A stretch of 64,000 bases of DNA from contig JAJPII010000018.1 in the NCBI GenBank assembly GCA_021324825.1, positions 1 to 64,000 of the forward strand, written 5' to 3'. The DNA comes from Spartobacteria bacterium. Lineage in GTDB: Bacteria > Verrucomicrobiota > Verrucomicrobiia > Chthoniobacterales > Chthoniobacteraceae. Position 1 is the stretch's first letter. Each line of letters begins with the position of its first letter. The notes below the pieces were generated by a model. It searched no databases, had not been told where the DNA came from, and saw nothing but the letters and a program-made list of their open reading frames with translations. Of the stretch, positions 1 through 6,673 are shown piece after piece. The translations under genes were made by a program, and so were the position numbers.

Positions 1-1
1 G

Positions 2-313
2 TCGGGGCGGTACCTGGCCTCGCTGACGCCAGCGCAAGAATTATCGGTATTCCTGGCAAGCCGAGGGGGAGCGCTACTTTATCATCACATGTTCACGGAC
101 GCTTTGGTATCTCTCGCCGATGCAATTTCCCTTTGGCCGCAGGGCCCCAACTACCACCCATACCTCGCGTATGCCGCACGCCAAATAGCACCGGAGGAAA
201 TCGGACTGACATCGTTCCAAACGGACCCTGCATTTTTACACGATCCGCGCCGGATGGACTCAAGAGAGGAACTAGAAATGCTTAACCGTATCAATCAGCT
301 TAGTGGGAGATAA
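2..313 (+). CDS. 3' end of an unidentified gene (left-truncated)
   Basis: The reading frame is open from base 2 to a TAA at 311-313, so the gene begins outside the window. An internal ATG at 89 has no ribosome site and is probably not the start. The visible 103 residues have no motif I can name. They look helical and alanine/leucine-rich, somewhat like the tail of a TPR-type protein. The stop is one base before the ATG of the Rhs gene at 315, which suggests co-transcription. Function unknown. Confidence 0.45.
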   Translation, partial: SGRYLASLTPAQELSVFLASRGGALLYHHMFTDALVSLADAISLWPQGPNYHPYLAYAARQIAPEEIGLTSFQTDPAFLHDPRRMDSREELEMLNRINQLSGR

Positions 314-314
314 T

Positions 315-1004
315 ATGCGATATAAACACGGAATTCTTCTCTTTGTCACAGTCCTGATGCTTACAAGCTTGCGGCACGCCTCGGCTGTCTATGATCCTAC
401 CGAGGGTCGGTGGCTGAGCCGCGATCCCATCGGAGAACGGGGTGGAATCAATCTTTACGGATATGTGGGGAATGGGCCGGTCAACTACTATGACCCGTCT
501 GGATTATTTGGCGAAGGTCCGGCGGCGGGCGTAGTAACTCGTGTGTTGGGCGGGGCGGCGGTTGGTGCCGGGGCTGGCTCGCTTGGCTTGGGGGTTGGAG
601 CCGGGCCTGGTGCGATCATAGGCGCCATCGCGGGACTTCTGCTTTCTCCAGATACAGCCAATGCACCAACGGTAGATTCACAAATGCCTCCTCCAGGGAA
701 GCCGCCGGGCCCACCCACAACTGGATCAGCGTGCCCGAATCCTCCTAACGGTGATAATGAAGGGAATGCGCGGGGTAGGGAAGCGCATAAATGGTGGCAA
801 CCCCCTGAGGGCTATAAAACCGGGTTTCAATTTGATAACGGGCTTAAACCCGACGCTATTAATTTTGACACTCAAGACATTCTAGAACTCAAAGCTAATT
901 CTCCCACTGAAATAGCTCGTGGGCATGTGCAGTTGCAAAACTACATTAATGCTGCTCAAGATCAATTCGGAGGTACTTGGACAGGAAGCGTAGTGACTTA
1001 CTAA
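315..1004 (+). CDS. Short secreted Rhs-core protein with a PD-(D/E)xK nuclease-like toxin tip
   Basis: 229 aa. Residues 1-24 look like a signal peptide. Residues 26-64 are the Rhs repeat-associated core ([31 protein letters not shown]), which normally ends a protein of over 1,000 residues; here it directly follows the signal peptide. Residues 79-110 are glycine/alanine-rich and hydrophobic, then a proline-rich linker. The variable C-terminus (150-229) has GREAHKWW, then PD at 179-180 and ELK at 191-193, the pattern of restriction-endonuclease-fold toxins, with a Q-x-Q-x-Y helix after it. ATG 315 was chosen over an in-frame GTG at 303 because GGGAG at 305-309 lies 5 bases upstream. DNase activity is inferred. 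A secreted scrap of a larger Rhs gene is the alternative. Confidence 0.75.
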   Translation: MRYKHGILLFVTVLMLTSLRHASAVYDPTEGRWLSRDPIGERGGINLYGYVGNGPVNYYDPSGLFGEGPAAGVVTRVLGGAAVGAGAGSLGLGVGAGPGAIIGAIAGLLLSPDTANAPTVDSQMPPPGKPPGPPTTGSACPNPPNGDNEGNARGREAHKWWQPPEGYKTGFQFDNGLKPDAINFDTQDILELKANSPTEIARGHVQLQNYINAAQDQFGGTWTGSVVTY

Positions 1005-1460
1005 ATGGATATTCCAGTCAAAGAAATTGTAAGCGATGAGATGAGGTTGCTTGGATTCCAGAAAAAGAATCTTAGCTGGTATAAGTCCTACGAGGAAGTA
1101 ATCCATGTCGTTGAATTGAGAAAGTCTAGATGGGGTCAATTCTATCAAATTGTTCTCGCAGTTTGGGTGAGAGAACTTGGTTCAAAGGAACGCCCAAAAT
1201 GTCAAGAGTGTCATTTACAAGCATTTCTGGATTGCGTTCATGGAAATCCTGACAAGATTGACGCAGCCTTGAATGAAGAGGACTATTGGAAAATGGATGC
1301 TGAGCAGCGAAGAGATATTATCAAATTGGCGCTCTGCAACGCCGAATTCGCGTTTTTTAAGCAACTTACCTCGTTTGATAAAGTGAAACGCTTTATTAAA
1401 AATAGACCGATTAAAAATTTAGCTGTAGTCAAGTCTCTTTCCGAGCGGTGTGCATTTTGA
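1005..1460 (+). CDS. DUF4304-like protein, probable immunity partner of the Rhs toxin
   Basis: 151 aa, no signal peptide. The ATG follows the toxin stop with no gap, the usual layout of toxin and immunity genes. The N-terminal half resembles DUF4304: a short helix, LGF-(K), an aromatic run (SWYKSYEEVIHVVELRKS), then a QFYQIVLAV strand. DUF4304 proteins occur beside polymorphic toxins. Base composition is clearly more AT-rich than the housekeeping genes to the right, which fits acquired DNA. It would act in the cytoplasm by binding the toxin tip. The immunity role is inferred from position and family resemblance only. Confidence 0.6.
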   Translation: MDIPVKEIVSDEMRLLGFQKKNLSWYKSYEEVIHVVELRKSRWGQFYQIVLAVWVRELGSKERPKCQECHLQAFLDCVHGNPDKIDAALNEEDYWKMDAEQRRDIIKLALCNAEFAFFKQLTSFDKVKRFIKNRPIKNLAVVKSLSERCAF

Positions 1461-1555
1461 ACACAGGCTATGAATTGCGACAGGAAGTGCGCAATTGCAA
1501 GTTCTTCCCGGTCAAAGGGTATCAGAGTGCACCAAGGGAACGCTAAATTTGTGGG

Positions 1556-1588
1556 TTGACATTGCGCAAACCAATGTCATGTTTGCGC
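1556..1588 (+). promoter_or_regulatory. Interleaved inverted repeats, probable operator/promoter of the integrase operon
   Basis: TTGACA at 1556-1561 could be a -35 box. Two perfect inverted repeats interleave here: GACATTG (1558-1564) with CAATGTC (1572-1578), and GCGCAAAC (1564-1571) with GTTTGCGC (1581-1588). This sits just before the TTG start at 1590. A phage-type repressor or excisionase site is the simplest reading. No convincing -10 box is visible. Confidence 0.4.
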
Positions 1589-1589
1589 C

Positions 1590-2183
1590 TTGGCAACCGA
1601 GTTCCCATTTGTTTCAATACCTGAAGACCTCTATCCGATTGTCGGCAAACCCGATCCCGGCACGCGGGCGTATCGCCGGGATGGTTCGCAAGAAGAGGCC
1701 GCGTCCTGGTTTGAACTTCTGACAGAAATAATCGGCCCTTCCGTCTCTCCCGGAGGCGTGGGAATGTACTGTCCTGCCTCGCGAGCGGCGGTTTATAAGC
1801 GGATCAAAGAGGGCCGGTTGTCCATTTTCCTATTTCACGTCACGTGCCGTAAGACGACGTTGTTCGGAAAGAACAAGATTCTACGGGAGCAACCCTATGG
1901 ATACGTGCCGGTCAGCGAGGCGCGTTCTTGGCGCAAGGAATTGGAGGATCGAGCCGTGGAACAAGGGTTGATCACGATAAAAGCGCTGGAGGGTTCAAAG
2001 CCCGATTGGGAGGGGGAGTTTTTACGGTGGAAAAATAAGAGGGAACGGGCAGGACCTTTTAACGGGGAGGACGCGGTTACGGTTGGCGAACTGGCCACGG
2101 CGCTTTTTAAATTGGTTGTTCTCAGGCGGAACGTTGTGGAAATGAAACCGAGAAAGAAGCGAGGAAAGGGAGAATCGAAATGA
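1590..2183 (+). CDS. HTH-containing protein of the integrative element
   Basis: 197 aa if the TTG at 1590 is used; no good ribosome site is visible, and an internal GTG or ATG before MYCPAS could be the true start. Around residues 59-80, SRAAVYKRIKEGRLS followed by IFLFHV resembles a helix-turn-helix of the excisionase/plasmid-regulator type. The tail is highly basic (KPRKKRGKG). The last four bases overlap the next start (ATGA at 2180-2183), so it is in one operon with the excisionase-like and integrase genes. Likely a DNA-binding accessory protein of the mobile element; precise role unknown. Confidence 0.5.
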   Translation: MATEFPFVSIPEDLYPIVGKPDPGTRAYRRDGSQEEAASWFELLTEIIGPSVSPGGVGMYCPASRAAVYKRIKEGRLSIFLFHVTCRKTTLFGKNKILREQPYGYVPVSEARSWRKELEDRAVEQGLITIKALEGSKPDWEGEFLRWKNKRERAGPFNGEDAVTVGELATALFKLVVLRRNVVEMKPRKKRGKGESK

Positions 2184-2413
2184 AAGCCAGCCAGGAGGAA
2201 AACGCGGAGGATGATCCCCTGATCAGTTTGGAAAAGGCTGCGGAGAGGCTCGGTGGAATTTCTGTCAAGTCTGTTCGACGATTGATTGCCTCGGGCGAAT
2301 TGCCTCCAACGGTGAGGGTTCTGAGTCGGGCAAAACTCTTTCGTTCGGACGTAATTGCGTTCGGCGAAAGGCTCAAGGCGAAGAGAAAAAACGGAGGAAT
2401 GAAAAATGATTAA
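2180..2413 (+). CDS. Excisionase-like small HTH protein
   Basis: 77 aa. The layout is typical of Xis/MerR-type winged-helix proteins: LISLEKAAERLG, then SVKSVRRLIASGELP as recognition helix, then a wing ending in KLFRSDVIAFGERL, and a basic tail. Such proteins bend DNA to favour excision or regulate the integrase. It starts inside the upstream stop (ATGA) and overlaps the integrase start by 8 bases, so the three genes are translationally coupled. Its partner integrase is directly downstream. Confidence 0.7.
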   Translation: MKASQEENAEDDPLISLEKAAERLGGISVKSVRRLIASGELPPTVRVLSRAKLFRSDVIAFGERLKAKRKNGGMKND

Positions 2414-3524
2414 GCATGTTTACAAACCAAGCAAGAGGGAAGGCGGCAAGCGGATATTTGACCGCTTGTATCGCGGTCGTTTTCGGCTCGATGGGGATAA
2501 GAAGATCACCGAGATTCCGCTTCGCACGGATGACAAACAGATTGCGGAGCAGCGTTTAAACAAGGTTGTTCTCGAATTGCAGCGCGAGCATGACGGGCTA
2601 ATCGCTCCAAAACAGGAAAGAGAAGCCGCGCAGAAAATGCTCGCGGAGCATGTCGAGGATTTCATTCTCACCCGCCAGTCGGTCGGCTGTGATGGGAAGT
2701 ATGTGAAGGAACTTCGGCAGAAGCTCTTGAAGCTCATCGATGAATGCGCCTGGCGGCGTCCCAAAGACGCTACGGCACAAAGCTTTGAGGTCTGGCGGGC
2801 GCGTCAGTCAAAATCGTCTAAGACCCTGAACGAATACCAAATCGCGATTTGCGGGCTGTTTAAATGGCTTGAACCACGGCTCGGCGCGAATCCCTTGCGA
2901 TTCGTCCAGCGGGCGCAAACGAACGGCCAGAAGCATCGGGAGCGGTGTGCCCTGACAGTGGACGAATTACGTTGCCTAGTGGCCGCAGCTGGCCCCCGTG
3001 GGATCGTCTATCATACGGCCGCGTTCACCGGCATCCGCCGCGGCGAACTTGCAAAGTTGGAATGGCGGGATGTTAACGCTGACGGAGAAAATCCGTTCAT
3101 TGAAGTTCGGGCGTCGATCTCGAAGAATCACAAGCAAGCGAGGCAACCGCTGCCCCATGACCTTGCGAAAGCTCTCACGCAATACCGGCCAGTTGGAGCT
3201 CTCCCGGCAGACCTTGTTTTCCCCCGATTGATTCCGCGAATGATTCGCTTTCGCGACGACTTGAAGGCGGCGGGAATCGACTACGTGAACGGCAAAGGCG
3301 AGTTCGCGGATTTTCACGCCCTGAGAAAGACATACGGAACCATGCTCACGCTCCTGGGCATCCCTGAGCGCGTGATAATGGAACTGATGCGCCACAGCGA
3401 TATGAAGCTGACGGCGAAAACCTACACGGACGCCGGACATCTTCCGGTTGCTCACGCAGTTTTCAAACTTCCTTCGCTCACGGAGACGGAGAAAACAGCC
3501 CCACAAATAGCCCACAAAGTTTAG
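2406..3524 (+). CDS. Tyrosine recombinase / integrase
   Basis: 372 aa, usual size for phage- or ICE-type integrases. The N-terminal part is an arm-type/core-binding region. The catalytic domain shows the conserved residues: the first Arg in TGIRRGELAKLEW, His-x-x-Arg in FHALRKTYG, His in MRHSDMKLT, and the nucleophile Tyr shortly after (AKTYTDAG). The ATG at 2406 has GGAGG at 2393-2397, spacing 8. The gene points at the 3' end of tRNA-Val, 144 bases away, the typical arrangement of an element integrated in a tRNA gene. It would catalyse site-specific integration and excision. Confidence 0.92.
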   Translation: MIKHVYKPSKREGGKRIFDRLYRGRFRLDGDKKITEIPLRTDDKQIAEQRLNKVVLELQREHDGLIAPKQEREAAQKMLAEHVEDFILTRQSVGCDGKYVKELRQKLLKLIDECAWRRPKDATAQSFEVWRARQSKSSKTLNEYQIAICGLFKWLEPRLGANPLRFVQRAQTNGQKHRERCALTVDELRCLVAAAGPRGIVYHTAAFTGIRRGELAKLEWRDVNADGENPFIEVRASISKNHKQARQPLPHDLAKALTQYRPVGALPADLVFPRLIPRMIRFRDDLKAAGIDYVNGKGEFADFHALRKTYGTMLTLLGIPERVIMELMRHSDMKLTAKTYTDAGHLPVAHAVFKLPSLTETEKTAPQIAHKV

Positions 3525-3667
3525 TCCCAAGCGGTCTCTTGTTGTCCACGCCTGTCCCTCAATTGCGGATTCTTAAAAACGCTGGAAACGGCTTCAATAC
3601 TGGCTTCACGGGCGATTTGTCCGCCGCTGTCCCTGCCAGTCCAGAAAACGACGAAAGCCAAGAATCA

Positions 3668-3690
3668 TGCGCGATGCAGGGTTCGAACCT
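3668..3690 (-). other. Inferred attachment (att) junction at the 3' end of tRNA-Val
   Basis: Integrases of this class usually recombine at the T-arm/3' end of a tRNA and restore it with their own copy. The integrase gene lies on this side, and base composition changes across the tRNA. The matching direct repeat should lie left of the window and could not be seen, so the exact core is not known. Confidence 0.35.
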
Positions 3691-3739
3691 GCGACTTCTT
3701 GCGTGTGAAGCAAGCGCTCTACCACTGAGCTAATCGCGC
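3668..3739 (-). tRNA. tRNA-Val(CAC)
   Basis: Read on the minus strand, the acceptor stem GCGCGAT (3739-3733) pairs perfectly with ATCGCGC (3675-3669), and the discriminator base is A at 3668. The D arm has AGCTCAG-TGG-TAGAGC. The anticodon stem CTTGC/GCAAG encloses loop TTCACAC, giving anticodon CAC (valine, codon GUG). The T arm contains GGTTCGAACCC. The CCA end is not encoded. It is 72 nt with a short variable loop. It is probably the attachment target of the neighbouring integrase. Confidence 0.95.
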
Positions 3740-4030
3740 GCGACGGGGCGTTCAACCGGCAGAGATTACGCGCTTTTGAAACGGGGCGCCAAGAAAAAGC
3801 GCCTCTTTTCCCCCATCGCGGCGACGCTCCCTTTCACATCGGGAGGGGTCTCGTATCCTGCATTTTTGTACGCTCTTGGCCTAGCTTAGCTAATAAAACC
3901 TGGAATCGCGTGGCGTTTTGGCGTTGCTTCCTGCTCTCAGGCGGCTGGCACAGCCGCCTCTACAACGACAACGACGACAATGCTTGCTCCTCAGGGAGCG
4001 TGGGGGGAAGCTGTATGATAACGGCTCCAG
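3740..4030. other. Intergenic region with one dispersed palindrome
   Basis: No credible gene is visible. The only structured element is the short palindromic repeat at 3940-3958. The stretch separates the tRNA/island from the conserved chromosomal genes. Confidence 0.5.
3940..3973. repeat. Dispersed palindromic repeat, copy 1
   Basis: GGCGGCT (3940-3946), loop GGCAC, AGCCGCC (3952-3958), followed by TCTACAACGACAAC. Related copies are at 32679-32699 and 62393-62407, also intergenic, and a degenerate inverse copy is near 42928-42950. It resembles REP-type elements. Confidence 0.6.
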
Positions 4031-4408
4031 CTATTGCATCGAGTGGAGCCCGATCGTGTTTCCCTCGGTGTCATGGACGAGGGCGATGAAACCGTAGGGG
4101 CCGATGGATGTTTTTTCCTTCTGCATTTTCCCGCCGTTCTGAACCGCGCGCGAGGCTTCCACCGCGCAGTCGGCACAGGAAAAGTAGATGAGGATTCCCC
4201 CACCCCCGGAGTCCTTGTCTTTCATTTTTACAAGCGTGCCGGCGCATCCAGGATTATCGGGCTGCATGGGGAACGCCCACATCTCAAGGTCGGGACTTTC
4301 CAAGCGGTTGAGTGTCACCCGAAGTGTATTCTGATAGAAGGTTTTGGCTCGCTCCATGTCTTGGACATAGATTTCAAACCAGCCTACGGGATTGCGATTT
4401 GTACTCAT
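4031..4408 (-). CDS. VOC (glyoxalase/bleomycin-resistance) family protein
   Basis: 125 aa, one VOC module pair. The N-terminus NPVGWFEIYVQDMERAKTFY is the family's first beta-strand and helix, and the C-terminus DTEGNTIGLHSMQ is the usual final strand with the metal-ligand region. VOC proteins bind a divalent metal or small ligand and include isomerases, dioxygenases and antibiotic-binding proteins; the substrate cannot be told. No signal peptide, so cytosolic. No clear ribosome site precedes the ATG. It is followed by the island boundary region and seems monocistronic. Confidence 0.85.
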   Translation of the reverse strand: MSTNRNPVGWFEIYVQDMERAKTFYQNTLRVTLNRLESPDLEMWAFPMQPDNPGCAGTLVKMKDKDSGGGGILIYFSCADCAVEASRAVQNGGKMQKEKTSIGPYGFIALVHDTEGNTIGLHSMQ

Positions 4409-4447
4409 TAGGTGTTTTTGGATTAATGCCGGCTCTGAAAATGCAAA

Positions 4448-4483
4448 GGGAGCGCTCCGAGCCGCATGGCCCGGCGTGCTCCC
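4448..4483 (-). terminator. Probable terminator hairpin downstream of csbD-like gene
   Basis: On the minus strand GGGAGC-ACG-CCGGGCC, loop ATGC, GGCTCGG-AGC-GCTCCC forms a long stem with one internal loop and one G-U pair. The tract after it is TTTGCATTTTC, a weak tail. It sits 28 bases beyond the stop at 4511. Confidence 0.45.
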
Positions 4484-4510
4484 TGCGTTAAGCGTGAAAT
4501 GAGGGCTTTT

Positions 4511-4696
4511 TTACAGTTTCTCGATCAGCGCGCGGATGTTTTCTTTCGTTTCGCCGAGGCGCTTTTGCAGGCGGCCCAGCAATTCGTCGTCTTTTCCTTC
4601 GGAAAAGGCGAGGTCGTCATCTGTTAGTTGACCGAATCTCTGTTTTAGTTTGCCTTTGGTTTCGTTCCAGCTTCCTTTGAAGTGTAGCTTTGTCAT
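4511..4696 (-). CDS. CsbD-family stress protein
   Basis: 61 aa, typical of CsbD proteins. Family marks are [15 protein letters not shown] near the N-terminus and the acidic LTDDDLAF stretch, then a long charged amphipathic helix ([20 protein letters not shown]). CsbD-type proteins are small, soluble, strongly induced by general stress in several bacteria; the molecular role is not established. It lies 57 bases downstream of the MoaD-like gene and may be read through from that operon or have its own promoter. Confidence 0.85.
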   Translation of the reverse strand: MTKLHFKGSWNETKGKLKQRFGQLTDDDLAFSEGKDDELLGRLQKRLGETKENIRALIEKL

Positions 4697-4753
4697 ACAC
4701 CAGAGGAATCGCGGGCGGAGTGGCGTTTGGACGTCCCAGGGGCCCGGATTTCC

Positions 4754-5029
4754 TTACCCGCCGGCTATGGCGGGGACGATGGAGATTTCATCGCCGTCTT
4801 TTACCGCGGTGGCTTGTTCCTGGAGGAAGCGGATGTCTTCGTCATTGACGAAGATGTTGACGAAGCGGCGGATGTTCCCCTGTTCATCGCAGATGCGTTC
4901 TTTCAAGCCGGGATGGCTTTTTTCCAGGTCGTCGAGGATTTCGCCGATGTTGGCGCCGCCGGCGGTGACGGTGTCGCGTTCGGCGGTGAGTTTGCGCAGC
5001 GGGGTGGGGATTCGGACGGTGTTTGGCAT
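4754..5029 (-). CDS. MoaD/ThiS-family sulfur-carrier protein
   Basis: 91 aa, ubiquitin-like beta-grasp protein ending in GG (AIAGG), the C-terminus that is adenylated and turned into a thiocarboxylate in ThiS, MoaD and CysO. The central part has ILDDLEKSHPGLKER and the strand FVNIFVNDEDI typical of MoaD-like carriers; DGDEISIVPAIAGG is the signature end. ATG 5029 was chosen rather than upstream in-frame codons because it is 5 bases after the ThrC-like stop and gives the normal family length. The activating E1-like enzyme is not in the window. Partnership with the neighbouring PLP enzyme suggests it is that enzyme's sulfur donor. Confidence 0.85.
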   Translation of the reverse strand: MPNTVRIPTPLRKLTAERDTVTAGGANIGEILDDLEKSHPGLKERICDEQGNIRRFVNIFVNDEDIRFLQEQATAVKDGDEISIVPAIAGG

Positions 5030-5034
5030 AGGGT

Positions 5035-6297
5035 TTAGGAGAGGTGGGGCTGGGGTTCCTGGGAGGCGAGCAGGGCGTCGAATTCCCGCAGGCTGGGGTT
5101 GATGAGGCGCGGTTCGCCGCAATGGCCGGCGATGGCTTCCTGGGTCTTGAGGCCGTGGCCGGTGATGCAGAGGACGACGCTTTCGCCGGCGGGGATGGCG
5201 CCGCTCCGGATGAGTTTTTGGGCGCAGGCTACGGTGACGCCTCCGGCGGTTTCGGCGAAGATGCCTTCGGTCTCGGCCAGGAGCCGGATGCCGGCGATGA
5301 CTTCTTCATCGGTGCAATCCTCGGCGGCGCCGCCGGTTTCGCGCATGGAGTGGATGGCGTAGTAGCCGTCGGCGGGGGTGCCGATGGCGAGGGATTTGAC
5401 GATGGTGTCGGGTTTGGGGACGGGTTTTACGATGTCGGAGCCTTTCTTCATGGCGGCGGATATGGGGGAGCAGCCGAGGGCCTGGGCGCCGTGGATGGAG
5501 AAGGCGGTTTCCTCCACAAGGCCGATGGCGGCGAATTCCTTGTAAGCCTTGTGGATTTTGGTGAGGAGGGAGCCGCTGGCCATGCAGACGATGGTGTGCC
5601 GCGGGATGCGCCAGCCGAGTTGTTCGAGGATTTCGAAGCCCATGGTCTTGGAGCCTTCGGCGTAGTAGGGGCGGAGGTTGACGTTGACGAAGCCCCAGCC
5701 GTATTTGCCGGCGATCTCGGAGCAGAGGCGGTTTACCTGGTCGTACGCGCCGTGGATGCCGATGACTTGCGCGCCGTAGACGAGGGAGCCGATGACTTTG
5801 CCGCGTTCGAGGTCGGCGGGGATGAGGACGCAGGCTTTGAGGCCGGCGCTGGCGGCGTTGGCGGCGACGGAGTTTGCCAGGTTGCCTGTGGAGGCGCAGG
5901 CGACGGTCTCGAACCCGAGTTCCCGCGCCCGGCTCAAGGCGACGGAGACGACGCGATCCTTGAAGGAGAGCGTGGGGTAGTTGACGGTGTCGTTCTTTAC
6001 GTAAAGCTCGCGGACGCCCAGCGCGCGGGCGAGGCGCGGGGCTTTGACGAGCGGGGTGAAGCCTGTCTGGCGGCCGACGGTCGGTTCGCCGTCGATGGGG
6101 AGCAGTTCCCGGTAACGCCACATGGAGTCGGGACGGGAGGCGATGATTTCCCGGGTGAGGAGGGGGCGGATGGCGTCGTAGTCGTAGGCGGCTTCCAGCG
6201 GGCCGAAGTCAAACTCGCAGATGTGGATGGCGAGTTTTTCGTAGGACCGCCCGCATTCGCGGCATTTGAGATGGGTGAAACAGGGATTTTTGTCCAT
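5035..6297 (-). CDS. Threonine-synthase-family PLP enzyme under SAM riboswitch control
   Basis: 420 aa from ATG 6297; an in-frame start at 6381 would lie inside the riboswitch aptamer. Residues 12-15 (CRECG) with C27 form a small zinc-ribbon-like N-terminal extension. The fold-type II PLP lysine is K113 in SFKDR, and the phosphate-binding loop is STGNLANSVAA. Family members convert O-phosphohomoserine to threonine, but ThrC paralogs also make cysteate or accept other nucleophiles. SAM-I control and the adjacent MoaD-like carrier point to sulfur amino acid synthesis rather than threonine. ThrC is the safe family call; the exact reaction is uncertain. Confidence 0.85.
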   Translation of the reverse strand: MDKNPCFTHLKCRECGRSYEKLAIHICEFDFGPLEAAYDYDAIRPLLTREIIASRPDSMWRYRELLPIDGEPTVGRQTGFTPLVKAPRLARALGVRELYVKNDTVNYPTLSFKDRVVSVALSRARELGFETVACASTGNLANSVAANAASAGLKACVLIPADLERGKVIGSLVYGAQVIGIHGAYDQVNRLCSEIAGKYGWGFVNVNLRPYYAEGSKTMGFEILEQLGWRIPRHTIVCMASGSLLTKIHKAYKEFAAIGLVEETAFSIHGAQALGCSPISAAMKKGSDIVKPVPKPDTIVKSLAIGTPADGYYAIHSMRETGGAAEDCTDEEVIAGIRLLAETEGIFAETAGGVTVACAQKLIRSGAIPAGESVVLCITGHGLKTQEAIAGHCGEPRLINPSLREFDALLASQEPQPHLS

Positions 6298-6374
6298 AAA
6301 CCGTATGTCATGGCCCTGATCGAGAGAACCCAGGAGCGAAGCGCGAGGACCCGAAAGCCCGCGACACACTTGCC

Positions 6375-6493
6375 CTCTCATCTTCGCCGAAACAAAATTT
6401 CCGGCGCTGGATTTGGCACCTGGTCCCCCGGATTTCTCCGGGGCGGTTGCCGTGGCGTCAAAGGGCCAGTCCCTCAGCCACTCTCGATAAGAG
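6375..6493 (-). promoter_or_regulatory. SAM-I (S-box) riboswitch aptamer
   Basis: On the minus strand, P1 is CTCTTATC (6493-6486) pairing with GATGAGAG (6382-6375). Between them come the S-box core segments GAGTGGCTGAGGGA, CTGGCCC, the GCAACC joint, and GGTGCCAAATCCAGC, then a P4 hairpin CGCCG...CGGCG. These match the consensus of SAM-I aptamers closely. Binding of S-adenosylmethionine should switch off the downstream ThrC-like/MoaD-like operon. The expression platform lies in 6298-6374; I could not decide between terminator and start-site sequestration. Confidence 0.95.
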
Positions 6494-6501
6494 TCGCGAC
6501 C

Positions 6502-6529
6502 AGAATAACAGGCGGCGAGGGATTGTCAA
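6502..6529 (-). promoter_or_regulatory. Sigma70-type promoter of the riboswitch operon
   Basis: On the minus strand TTGACA (6529-6524), 16-base spacer, TATTCT (6507-6502). The predicted start lies a few bases before the P1 stem of the SAM-I aptamer, exactly where a riboswitch leader should begin. Confidence 0.8.
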
Positions 6530-6673
6530 CTGGTTTGTGCGTCAAACACGGACGAGGGTGGGCGCCTTTGGTGGAGGAGCGGCTGCGCTCCGAAATGCTT
6601 CCTCGGCGACTCCAGTTTGAATGATAACCAGCAGGGGAAATTCAGATCGAATCTCAGAAAAGAGGGACTGGCT

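Noticed and set aside
3539..3733. 64-codon frame across the tRNA-Val region
   Set aside because: It runs through the tRNA gene and has no motif or ribosome site.
6297..6381. Longer N-terminus of the ThrC-like protein starting at 6381
   Set aside because: That start lies inside the SAM-I aptamer P1 region and adds residues without family similarity.
6576..6591. Hairpin GGAGCG-GCTG-CGCTCC upstream of the SAM riboswitch promoter
   Set aside because: Lies before the promoter, short, without a U-tract; cannot be assigned as a terminator or a riboswitch part.
5044..6624. 526-codon open frame opposite the ThrC-like gene, and other long antisense frames (14928-18149, 6617-8584, 40437-42827)
   Set aside because: All lie antisense to clear conserved genes, with low-complexity Gly/Ala/Asp- or Arg-rich translations typical of high-GC shadow frames.
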